This document shows, piece by piece, positions 48,401 to 60,400 of a stretch of 64,000 nucleotides of DNA. Source of the DNA: Dermatemys mawii (Eukaryota; Chordata; Testudines; Dermatemydidae); NCBI GenBank assembly GCA_007922305.1, contig ML677341.1, positions 70,680,421-70,744,420 on the forward strand. Direction: 5' to 3'. The position numbers were made by a program, and so were the translations under genes. The notes beneath the pieces are model-generated. The model had not been told where the DNA came from and did no database searches. It saw only the letters and a program-made list of their open reading frames with translations. Positions within the stretch are counted from its first letter, which is position 1, and each line of letters opens with the position of its first letter.

Positions 48401-51400
48401 TGGTCGGCAGCACCCCTTACACTAGCTCATAAGCACACGGCACCAGAGGTCTCTAGAGCCGGCCTGACGGATGCCACTACCTCTAGCAGTGGTTCACCCG
48501 ACACGCCTAATGTGAAACGGACATGAACACATCTCTAAGAACAGTAGTTACGGAAAAGTTAGTAACTGGTTTTTAAACTTTGTGTAGCTAGTTGGAGTGA
48601 AACCACCTTGGGTTTACTTCAACTAAACTTCATTGAGGTAAAACCTACAGTGTTTGTCTTCATTTGGAGAGCTATCTTGAAGTAAAAATGTGCTGATTTC
48701 TAAAATTTAATTACTTTTGCAGTGGAGACAAAGTCTGTCTGAAACTGCTAGACAAACATGTTAACAGTACTATTAAATCATCCAGTGTAATAGTAGTTGT
48801 AGTAACCTGCCTCTCTACCAAGGGACGATAAAACAAAGAATGAGCTATACAATAGCAAAATTCTGATCAGAAAGGTAACAGGACTCTTGAAAACCCAGAG
48901 GTGTGTGATTTTGATTTAATGACAATGACAGAATGGATTCTTTTGTTCTGTTATAAATTAGCTTTTAAAATATTCTTCATACATATTACGGAATTAAATT
49001 CGATGTGAGATGACAAGACCCTGACTTCTCCGATGCTTACTGTGCTGCCTTATTGAAATTCCTTGGGAGGTTTCTGTCCTTTTGCCAAGGCTTGTAGATT
49101 CCCCAGCAGAGCGAGCAGCAGAGTCAATGTAATTCTTGTCAATTTCAGTATTACATGAGTACTAGTAGGGAGGGAGGGAGGTTGGTTGGTTGTTAGTAAT
49201 GTGAGATTTCTCCTCTCTCCCAAAGGGGCTGCATACACCGTCTCCACAGAGCTGCCAGCCAGAAAACTACATAACATTAACATCAATTTGTATATCTAAT
49301 TACTGAGATGAATTGTTCTCAAATATTTAGTCTTTTATGTGGGTTGCATTTAATGGTGTTTTTCATGTTTAGCCATATCCAGAAGATCCAGCAGTGTACA
49401 AACCACTCTCCCAGGAAGAGCTGCAAAGGATAAAAAATGAAAAGAAACAGAAGCAAAATGAGAGGAAGCAGAAAATATCAGAGAATCGCAAACACCTGGC
49501 CAGTGTACGGGTTGTACAGAAGAACCTGGTCTTTGTGGTAGGGCTGTCACAGCGTCTAGCAGATCCAGAGGTAAACAGATGACATTTGCCAGTTCTCCCT
49601 GCTGCCTAAATATTAACTTAATCATGATATCGAAAGGCCACCTCTAAAGTGTGGCATCCTTGTGCTTCACTTGGATGGCAAACTGTTGTTTTTTATTGAT
49701 CTCAAATAAAATAACTCTCTAGAAATGGCTGCTCTGATGCTGAGGGTCCCTTCGCTTTAAGGATGTGAATGAAATTCCTCCCTCTTTCAAACCTCATCCG
49801 TTCACTGTTTTTTCTTTGTGGTGGTATTAGGTGCGCTAACCTTTTTTTGGAGAAACATGATGTTTGGTTTCTTCAACATAAAGTAAGCTGAAGGATTCGG
49901 ATATATGAGCTTTACCTGTGCTGGACCCACAGCTACAGCACCACTTTCCATTCCAAGTGGCTTTCCTCTACTTTTAGAGTGGTGTTGGTGCCCCTCTTTC
50001 TCATTTAGTCCAGCTGCCTGCTGTAGCTGGTGTGCAACTGGAGGCAAGGAGCAGATACTTAACTATTTCAGTGTGAAGGTATTAGCTGATACGGCCAGGG
50101 AATCTCCATACTGTTCCAGTGATAGATCAGACTGGTAGAAGTACTGCTGTATTACTTCCCAGTATTACCTCCATTCAGTTGCAGATTCTTATGGTCACCT
50201 TACTTGGGAGGGAAAAAAATTCAGAACATAGAGAGGGAGATCTAAGCATCTGGGTCAGGTGGGCAACAAGAGAACCTAAATAGCAGAGCTATTATCTCTT
50301 TTTGCTCCACTCCTCATCATAGATGGATACAAAATATTCTGGTTAGTGGAGTGTACCCACCCCTTTCTGTAATATTTTTACTTTAAAATTAAAGTTTGTA
50401 ACCTTCAGAGTTGCAGAGAATCTTTCAAAAGAGACAAATGTAGTTCTGTCTTCCTGAAACTGCTGATGTTTTTTGAGCAGAGATCTGAATTACCAAGGCC
50501 CAAATCTTGTCCCTAGTGTGCAGACGAACTGCTGGACTGTACTCGACTGTGCTCAGCTGAATTGCTCTCTGGTTCAGGTTGGAGGAAAAGAACCTCCTTC
50601 CACTCCTCTCATGCTGTTCCTTAGATGCAGAGCCACTCCTTCGTTGCATATCCAGCTTCAGAACTAGATTGTAACTTGCTGCTTCATCTCCCACTAAACT
50701 GCTGGGGGTGGGAGTATAATGGCCAGTGGATTAATATTGTGATTCTCTCTGCAAATTCCATCATTGCACAGGTAGCTACTACACAGCTGGGCTCTTCAGT
50801 GTACAGGAGGTGTACCTCCCTTGACTGAGCTCCCTATATTATGTTCCTCTGCAGAGTGGACCTACACAAATTCTGTTATAAGACAATCCCTTGCTGTGCA
50901 GGAGGGAGAAGCTCTTTAAAAAAACTACTCAGAGGTGATCCTCCAAATTACAGACTGGGAAGCCTAACTTTGTAGAGTCATAGGGTTATTGGCCACAAAG
51001 TTAATTTAGTTTAACCCTCTTACAAGGTACAGGATTTATTGTGTCTGAACCAGGGGTGGGCAAACTTTTTGGCTCGAGGGCCACATTGGGGTTCAAAATT
51101 GTATGGAGGGCTGGATAGGGAAGGCTGTGCCTCCCCAAACAGCCTGGCCCCTCCCCCATCCAACCTCCTCCCACTTCCCGCCCCCTGACTGCCCCCTCAA
51201 ACTCTGACCCGTCCAATCCCCCTGCTCCTTGTCCCCTGACTACTCCCTTCAGAGACCCCCCCACCCCTAAACACCACCAAGACCCCACCCCTATCTAAAC
51301 TCCTCTGCTCCCTGTCCCCTGACTGCCCCCCGAGACCCTCTGCCCCTTATCCAACTCTGCGGCCCCCTTACCACACCGCTCAGAATGGAGCCAGATGCAC

Positions 51401-54400
51401 TGCCACGTTGATCTGTTGGAGCCTGCAGTCCCACCCTCCAGACTGCTGCTTGAACAGCATGCTGGGGCTGCAGGGAGAGGAGCCAGCCTCCCCAGTTAGG
51501 AGCTCAGAACCTGGACAGGATGAGCTCGTGGGCCGGATGTGGCCTGCGGGCTGTAGTTTGCCTACCCTGGTCTAAACTGTCCAAGACAAATGGTTATTCA
51601 GCCTCTTTGAAAACCTCCAGGGAAAGAGATTCCACGACTTCCATAGGCAGTTTGTTCGTTGTCCTACTCTTCCTACAGTTAAGCTTTCCCTGAGATTTAT
51701 TTTAAATTTGCTACGCTTTAATTTGAAACCATCACCTCTTGTCCTACCCTCTGGCAACAGAGCACAACTTTTCTCCATCTTTTTTATGACTGCCTTTTAA
51801 GTATTTGAGGCCTGCTATCATGTCTCTTAATCTCCTCTTTTCCAAACTAAACATAACCAGTTCCTTCAACCTTTGCTCATATGGCTTGCATTCCATCCCT
51901 TTGATAATCTTCATTGCTCACCTCTGGAACCCTACTTGAGACCTCCTTCCCATCTGACATTGTAGCATTAGTTGTTACTCTTTGTGGCTATTTATCCAGT
52001 TATGTATCCACTTCATGGTAGTTCCACGAAGGCTGTATTTTTCTAGCTTACTTAGGACAAAGTCACATGACAGTGTAAAAGCTTTGATAAAATCTAGGTA
52101 CATAATGTCCACCACATTTTCCTCTATCCACCAAACCAGTAACCTTGTCAAAGAAGGAAATCAAGCTGGTTTGGCACGATTTATTCTTAATAAATCCATG
52201 CTGGCTGCTAGTGTTCACACCTTCATTCTCTAGGTATTTGCAAATTGAATGTTTTATACATTGCTCTAGTAGCTTCCCAGGTATCAAGGTCAGGCTGATT
52301 GGTCTATAGTTACCTGGCCTCTCCTTTTTTCCCCCTTTTTAAAGATGGACACTGCATTAGCCCTTCTCCAGTCTTCTGGGTTCTCTTTCAATGGCAGGCA
52401 AATAAGTTGAAACTTCAGTAAAGAACAGAATTATCAGACACATATATGAACATACGCTGGAGAGGAATCAATGTGGAGTTTGTGTAAGGAAATCTTGCTT
52501 CATCAATCTGTTAGAATTCTTTGAAGGCATCAACAAGCATGGGACCAAGGGTGAACCAGTGAATATAGTAGTCTTGGATTTGCAAAAAGCCTTTCATGGG
52601 ATCTCATACCAATGGCTCTTAAGCAAATAAGCAGTCAGAAGATGAGAGAAGATCCTCTCATGGTTCAGTAACTGATTAAAAGACAGGACACACAGAGTGG
52701 GAATAGATTACCTCTTTCCAGAAAAGTGACTAATAGTGTGGTCTTCCAAGGACCTGTACTAGTCAACATATTCATAAATGATCTGGAAGAGGGTATGAAC
52801 AATGGGGTGGCAGAATTTGCAGGCAACGCAAAATTACTCAGATGGCTAAACGCAAAATTACTCAGATGGCTNNNNNNNNNNAACGCAAAATTACTCAGAT
52901 GGCTAAACGCAAAATTACTCAGATGGCTAAACGCAAATTTGATTGTGAAGAGTTAAAAAGGAATTTCACAAAGTTTTGTGTCCATGCATCAGTATCTTCG
53001 TAGAGGAGTTTTCAAGTCACTTTTTAAAATTAGGACCAATATGATTGTTTCCTTACATTTATTTTGTAATTTCCAGAGTATCTTTAAAACCCAGGAAAAT
53101 ATCAGACCATTCTAATCACCCATGGCTAGCTTTATGCTTCTGTCAAGTTCTGGGGTATCTATTACATAATTGTGTGTTGTATGCACTGGGGGGCAACCCT
53201 CTATAGTAGACGTCAGCTGATTGTTGAAGGATCTGGATGTCTTAGGTTCAAAAAGGAGCTACAAGATGCAAGTGTAAGATGTGCTGAATGCCTGTCATCC
53301 TGGCTCTTTGGAGGCAGTGTTAATGTTACCAAAATTAAGGAAAAATAATGTAAATCTTTTTAAATTGAAGGATCGCAGAACAAACTTATCTATATGATCT
53401 TGTCCTCTCTCATTTTCACAAGTTAAGGTCTTAATTCGAAAATTAAGTTATTAATTAAAAAAATTAATTTCCCAATATATCTGTTTAATTTACTCATTCC
53501 TTTTGCAGGTTTTGAAGCGGCCAGAATATTTTGGGAAGTTTGGCAAAATACATAAAGTTGTCATCAACAACAGTACATCATATGCAGGCTCACAGGTAAG
53601 TCATGGTAGGAGGCTCTTGGACTTTTTTCACTCTGGTGTTGTGGTGGCACAGTTCATGACTGGAGTTACAGGTTCAAGAAGAATCTGGGCTACATTTTTC
53701 TGATTGAGTGGAGGCTAATTATCATGGCAGGTTGTGGGACTGGGGATTAGAGAATTAATACTACAGCAATAAAGTAAGATTGATTGTATTCTTAAATGAC
53801 CTTGCACAAGCAGTCCTTGGAAAGTGTCTGCAAAATAATGGAGGTTTGGTAGGAAAACAAAAGAGAGAATCTTCAGAAAAGCCCTCTGGAATAATAGTAT
53901 AGTATCTATTCTGACATTTCCAGCTACCAAGTACTTTTATAAACTGTATTTTAATAAGCTTTAACATTTTAACAAACTTTCGAGAGCCTTAAGCTTCCTT
54001 TTTTCAGACCTTTACATTTACTACATTTTCAAGTAAACGAATTGTTTGATTTCAAACAAATGTAATTTTAAACCTTGTTAAATGTGTAATTTTGAATTTA
54101 GGAATAATTGGGGGAAAAAAAAGAATTCTACATTGTTCAATTCTTTCTCTAGGGTCCGAGTGCAAGTGCATACGTTACTTACATCCGATCAGAAGATGCT
54201 CTCAGAGCCATACAGTGTGTCAATAATGTGGTGGTAGATGGCAGAACACTTAAGGTAGTATTTTGCATTCTGTAATTGGCACATGCAAGGACATTAACAT
54301 CTAGTGCAGATACGAACAATCTGTTTCACATATGTTGCTATATGTTACTCAAAAACATCGGTTAGACACAGGAATTATATAAATCAGCAGAGCTGGTCAT

Positions 54401-57400
54401 AGAATCCAAGTGTCTTGAGTTTGAGCTCTTGTGCCTACTGGTTTGTGGGAGGACTCAGATTGAATAGGGGATTAACTCAGAAAATACCAGCTTGTAGTTG
54501 AGGTTTTTTTTTCCTTTGGCCCTACCTTTACAAATATGAAAGTAAATCTCTACCCAGTTCTGGTCTGTCTTGCTTTTATTTTGATGTAATGAAAATTTAT
54601 TTTGAAGTATATGCTGATTATCCAGGCCCTGGATATCTGAGTCTCTCATGTTACTGATATCCTATTTAGGCTTTAGCAAAATACTTGTTTAGATGAACTC
54701 TAATTTTTATGGAGATATATTGTCTTCTGAGACCTCTGTTAAACTGAAGGGGATTCTTTGTGCTTGAAATGTGGCTTCTAGTTTCCTGTGCTTAGCTCAG
54801 CCACTCAGTCTTACTTTTCTTTCTCCTTCAGGCATCTTTAGGTACAACAAAATATTGCAGTTATTTCCTAAAGAATATGCAGTGTCCAAAACCCGACTGT
54901 ATGTATCTACATGAGCTGGGGGATGAAGCAGCCAGTTTCACAAAAGAGGAGATGCAGGTAGATGCGCACAGAAAAGAGGATCCTAAACTGTAGCGTAAAT
55001 GTCTTTTTTTTTTTCCTGTGTTTAACTTGTATTAAAGTGCAGTGTAGCCAGCCTTTAAATATCATAGCAAAACTTACATTTTTTAAACCCAAAAGATACT
55101 TAGCCAATAAGTGTGCTGTTTTTACAGGCTCAAAAGGAGTCAGTCCTCCAAGTGTTGGATAGTTAAAGGTTTGTAAGACAATTGTGAGATAGGATTTCAT
55201 AAAAACTACAGTTGAATATATTTCCCACTGTGCATCATGAAATGGGCACTATGCATTTGGAAGAGTATTAAGATGTTATGAGGGTATTTTATTAGCACAT
55301 AATATATCTGTAAGTTAGGATGCATTTACCAAATGTTAGATTCATGATTGTCATGAACTTCTCAGAAAAGTGTGTTTTGTTTAGGGATTGGAAGGAAACC
55401 ATACACTTTTTTTTGTTTCTCCCGTAATCTAGTAGCTTGGCTTGCATGACTGAAGGTGTGGGCTTCGAAGGATTGTCTTTTGAGTATAGATCAGAATAAT
55501 GTGGTGGTGTCATGAAAACTGAGTTTAATTTTTTTAACATTGCATGATTTGGATACTTTCAGAGCAAAGTCTTGTGCTACTGAAGAAGGTATACAAGGTG
55601 TCTAACTCCGATTATATTACCGATGATACTCAGTGGAAGTGGGATGCATAATTTAGTACTGTTTGGGTGAGCCATAGTAAGGACTGTTTTCCCCCTCGGT
55701 ACTTTATAGTTTTATATGAAATAGTTCAAAATGAGAAACAATACTTCTGCTGTTTTAAAAATGAAAGGCTAAAGATTACTTTTGATTGAGTTGTAATATA
55801 GTACAGTATTTCTGTGATAACTTGACATGGTCATGAATAATTTAATTGTATTTATCTGTTGGATTTTTTTACCCTGATGGGTATAACTGAGGGTTGTTTA
55901 CATGGGTTGGCAATATGCACCATGGGGGTGTGATTTTTCAGGTGCACTTATGCTTTCCACATTAATTGATCTGTGTAGACCAGGCCTGCACAACTTGGAA
56001 AGCAGCGAGGGCCATATTACAGTATAAAAACCAGCTGCGGGCCAAAAAGTCCCGCCCTCACCTGGCCCCATCTGCTTCCCCCCACCCCATCGCTTGGCTT
56101 GCCCCACCCCTACTTACCTCCCGCAGGCTGCACAGTGAGCCCGTGTGGGCCACATGTTGTGCAGGCCTGGTGTAGACCCTGCTGGTGCACACTAGGTTTT
56201 CTGGTGCACTTCAGCATAGTACTATTTGAAATAGTACTATGTTGAAGTTTACTACGGAATATTTAGGATCTGCATGGACTGGTTAGTGCACAACATGTTT
56301 GAGGGCTTTAGAAATCATACCCCATAGTATGCATTACTGAACTCTGTAGACATACCATTTCATAACACTGTGTACAAAGTAAGTGTTAAAGGTGTAATGA
56401 ACACTTGTACTTACCTAGTGATGTAGCTCCCGTTTTATGGGAGATGTTGTTGCTTCTGTTTCTGAAGTGCCTATCATAGTGTCGAGGCTCTCTGGGCACA
56501 AGTGACTGGAAGTTTTAAATTCAATTTGTTGGCATTTTGCAACTTTAGATTTAATTTAAAATTCTTATAAATACTGAAATACGTTTAACTTGTATATATT
56601 ACCTTGTAGCTATTCTAACCCAAGACTCGTACCAAAAACTTGCTTCAAATTTGAACAGCTTTGGTTATTGGAAGAGAGAAAAGGCAGAATGTTTTAATAT
56701 TTAGTCTAACCTATTTCAGTTGCCATGATTAAGTGCCTTCTCTCAAAAAATAAACTTGAAAAAGCTCCTCTGCGTTAGGTTGAATAAATTTTAAATAAGT
56801 GGTTCTAATATGTTCTGAGTGCCAAAAGGATAGATCTGAATTGAATGACTCTCATCCCCTTCCTCACTCAGAAGTAGTTTGCGAACTATGAATAATTCAG
56901 GCAATAGAAATTTCTTCAGTTCCTGAAAGCAGTGTGCTTATCTCCCTGTAATACTTCTGTATTGAACAATCCCCAGTCACACTAACCAAAGTGCTTTTGC
57001 TTACCCTATTGACAGCTGTGTGATGCTTTAGAAATAGTCCTTGGAATGCAGAATGGTTTACAATAGCGAAGAAACTCTTTGAAATGAAGAGACTATCTTT
57101 CTTCCCTCTGGACAGCTTTATATACATTAGAGAGATGTAAAATGCAGACTACACACTGCTCTTGGAAACTTGAAACTTAGTTGGACTCATTTGGAACAAA
57201 TGGGAGCTATTAACTATTTTCCATCAAGAAGGGACTTTAAAAGTTGACCCTCAGAATTAAAATGTGCCTTACATTTTATGTAGCACTACAGCAAACATTT
57301 TTTGCTTGAACTGGAGAAAAAGTCCTAGGAAGGCTTTAATACATTGATTTTCTGCTTTAAAAGGTACCAAAAGAGAAAATGAATTCCATATTGAAAAAAC

Positions 57401-60400
57401 AACAAGCAATTTGGCAAATTCAGCTGGTTGAATGTATCTGGGAGCATGAGTCTGACTCCTTGGAATAACCTTTTGATTGCAAAATTGAGAGCCCAAACTT
57501 TCTATTAGAAAGCCAAGCAAAGCCTTGTAGCTTTGTGCCCCAAGATCTTTCAAATCTGGGAGGGAATATGAATTTCAACTCAGGTGACACTGAAAATTTT
57601 AACTCTTTTTTTCCCCAGGCGGGTAAACATCAAGAATATGAACAGAAGCTACTGCAAGAATTGTACAAACTAAACCCCAACTTCCTCCAGCTGTCTACGG
57701 GTACAGTTGACAAGAACAAGAACAAAGTGACAGCACTGCAGAGGTATGATGTGTAAGTACTGACGCCAGACTGACTGACAACGCTTTCCTTTTAAAGTTA
57801 TTTCCATTAAAATTCCTCGTCTTCTCTCCCATCTTGCTGTTTAAGATAGAAGGTATAGAATGTTCCATCTCAAATTTTTGCTCACATACACATGCAGGAT
57901 TATGCAGTACTTCATTTTAGTTGTAACAACATATGCTGAATCTTATTTGATAACTGAAAGGATTCCCCCTTCCTGTACTACATGAATTTGTGCACGTTAA
58001 CTCCAAACAAGTGGTCATCGTTTTGAAGTAGATATCAGAAGGGTTTTATTTAATATTTTTACAATTTTTGCAATAACAATGCAATTCACTGAATATTGTT
58101 AAGCATCAAGTTCTTGGTAATTATAGCTGATGTGGCATTTGCTTTGTGGTAAGAGGACCGTGTTTGCTGTCACGGTGGCTGAAGTGTCCAAATATTTGAT
58201 GTTTTGTTAAATATTTAACATACTTCATTGTTAAGATTTGAACACAGACTAAGGTCTGGTCTACACTAGGAAATTAGGTTTGTATAACTGGGTAATTCAG
58301 GGGTGTGAAAAATCCATATCTCTGAGCTATGCAGTTAAATGGACTTAGCTTCTGGTGTAAACAGTGGGAGGTCAAGGTGAGCATTCTCCTATTGACCTAG
58401 TTACCATTTCTTGGCGAGGGGGAGAACCTATGTTTACTAGAGAACCTCTCCCATTAGCATAAGTAGCGTCTTCACTGAAGCACTGCAGCGGCACAGGTCA
58501 AGTGATGCAGCTACATTGCTGTAGTCTTAAGTGTACACAAGCCCTAAAAATCTGGGAAATTCAAAGTGAAACAGTTGAACTTCCGTCTTTGCTTTTACCT
58601 TTGGCTGAGAAACAGGCCCTTGGCATGAAATACCGTTGACGCTACATTCTAGTAAACATAAATGGTGGTTTTGGTTAAATATTTGAATTGTAACTTTCTC
58701 TTTCTTTTAATCTGTCTCGTTACTGCTTGTTCCTAGATATTTTTCAGATGTGGTCTGCTTTCCAAAAGCTATGTCCTAGTTTTATTTCATCCAGTAATTT
58801 ACAACTAAACAAAAAATAAAAGCTAAAACTAGTAGCTGGTGTGTTTCTTAAACATCTTAAATTTAAGATGAACAAATGGGAGCTATTAACTATTTTCCAT
58901 TCAAGAGGGGACTTTCATACTGGGGGTAAACTTTTAAAATGTGCCTTACATCTTTTATATGGCACTTCTGATTCAGGATCGGAGTTCTTTGTGGGCTTGT
59001 TCACCCACTACTGAAACAAATTCTGGCAGCAGCACTGTACAACATTTTATGCAAGAAAATGAAGAAAACAGTATCAAAAGGAAACAGCTAGGGGAGTTTG
59101 GATAGTTATAGTCTGTCTACCAGCATTGGAATCGAACTAAGAGAATAGGATTACATTTCCCTAATCTTACAGGTAGTGTCATAATCTTTAATGATTGCAA
59201 GTGATTGGCATCTCCAGTTTTCTCATCTGAAGCACTGATAACTATTGTCATGCCTTGAGCCTTTGGCTCAATACTAACTTGGAGGGAAGAGTGCAACCAA
59301 GTTGACCCAACACACCAACTTTTGCTATGTTGATGGGCTTCACATCCAAGTCTGCTTAACTTGAAGCCTGATGGGATCTCAGCACAAGATGTTACAGAAG
59401 TGAAGAATTACTTCATCTGAAACTGCTGCAGGAATTCAGGTGGTTGGAAAGCAGTTATGAGGGTTGGAATCTGGCTAGGCCCCAGAAGTGTCATCCTGGC
59501 ACTTGTGAAAAATGCCATGAAATACTTTGACTGCTAGTGGACTGAACTTCAGTTTTTCATTCATCTGAAATGCATAACTACAGTAGGAAACTGATTCGAT
59601 ACTGATGGGAGTGGTGGATAGCATCGTCTGAATTGCCAGTGACTTTTCAGCAGTGAGGAAGGAAGCTGGAGGTCTCTAGTCAAATATTAATCAGACATGA
59701 CCATAGGTAGTTTGAGAGCTGATTAAATTATAGACTAATCAATATTTAAATTACTATCCCTTTCACAACTTTCTACTTATAAACCAGCTTCTCATTTGTC
59801 TGATTCTTTGCTATGCTACTGTCTTTCTCCTGTTAGATTCTACATCTAAATCAACAATGTCACAATCATTCTCTTGACTGTCTGGTTTTAGGATTTCACT
59901 GAGGGATCAAACAGAAGCTGAGCTGTGAGAAATATATGTTCAAATGTAAGCCTACAGTAATAGTAGAGAGAGCATAATTACTGGGCAAAAACTCTTTGTA
60001 TAAACATTCTTTTCCAAGTTTGTTCCAGTGTGAAAGTCCCTCGTTATGCTATTTTTTCCCTTATTTGTGTGAAAGGCAAAGGCTGTAATTTCCACCCGGG
60101 TGGGTGTGTGTGTAAAAAGTACCTATTGGCACAGCATTCCATAGTTACACAGTAGAAGTAATGACAGTTGTATTCACTTAAAATATAGGATGCTGATATC
60201 AGTGAGTTGATTTTAAACAATTCTGGCCCTCTTTTTTTCTTCTGCCACTGTCCTCATATTTTCTGTTAATGATCCAAAATCATTAATGCTTTCTTGTAAC
60301 ACTAAAAATGTTTGTCACTAGCACATAGGGTGAGGGATTATTGCTGGAGGACAGCTCTTTGGAAGCATTTAGCTTTCATGAGCACTTAAACATTTTTTCC

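Larger units (their letters stand above)
45340..48572 (+). mobile_element. DIRS-type retrotransposon, copy B, internally deleted
   Basis: The left terminus (about 45340-45500) is related in reverse complement to the right terminus (48345-48530). The gag region (45615-47500) is largely readable. Only the beginning of the reverse transcriptase region remains ([23 protein letters not shown] text near 47890-47950). It then jumps to the last part of the recombinase (HYAIT near 48138) and the 3' terminal region. It therefore lacks most of RT, RNase H and recombinase. Boundaries are approximate to some tens of bases. Confidence 0.75.
50970..52395 (-). mobile_element. CR1 LINE, antisense, interrupted by a hAT MITE and internally deleted
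   Basis: The 3' end lies at the left (about 50970-51050 and again from 51578: GAAAACCTCCAGGGAAAGAG, TAGGCAGTTTGTTC). After about 51955 it jumps to the reverse-transcriptase region. The - strand open frame 52287-52063 reads [49 protein letters not shown], a clear CR1 reverse-transcriptase segment, followed to the left by [22 protein letters not shown] text. Sequence between the RT core and the 3' UTR is missing. Confidence 0.8.
52410..52960 (+). mobile_element. CR1-type LINE fragment, sense, abutting the antisense copy
   Basis: It reads in + frames [48 protein letters not shown], then (52726 onwards) [20 protein letters not shown]. These are reverse-transcriptase blocks of a CR1/L3-like element. 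The FADD catalytic box reads FAGN, so it is dead. It is head to head with the antisense CR1 at about 52400, and is a different CR1 subfamily judging by the peptides. Confidence 0.75.
54958..57618 (+). other. CNOT4 intron with one nested MITE
   Basis: Apart from the 189-bp MITE at 55981-56169 and part of a duplicated segment (57194-57288), no repeat or gene was recognised. Confidence 0.45.
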
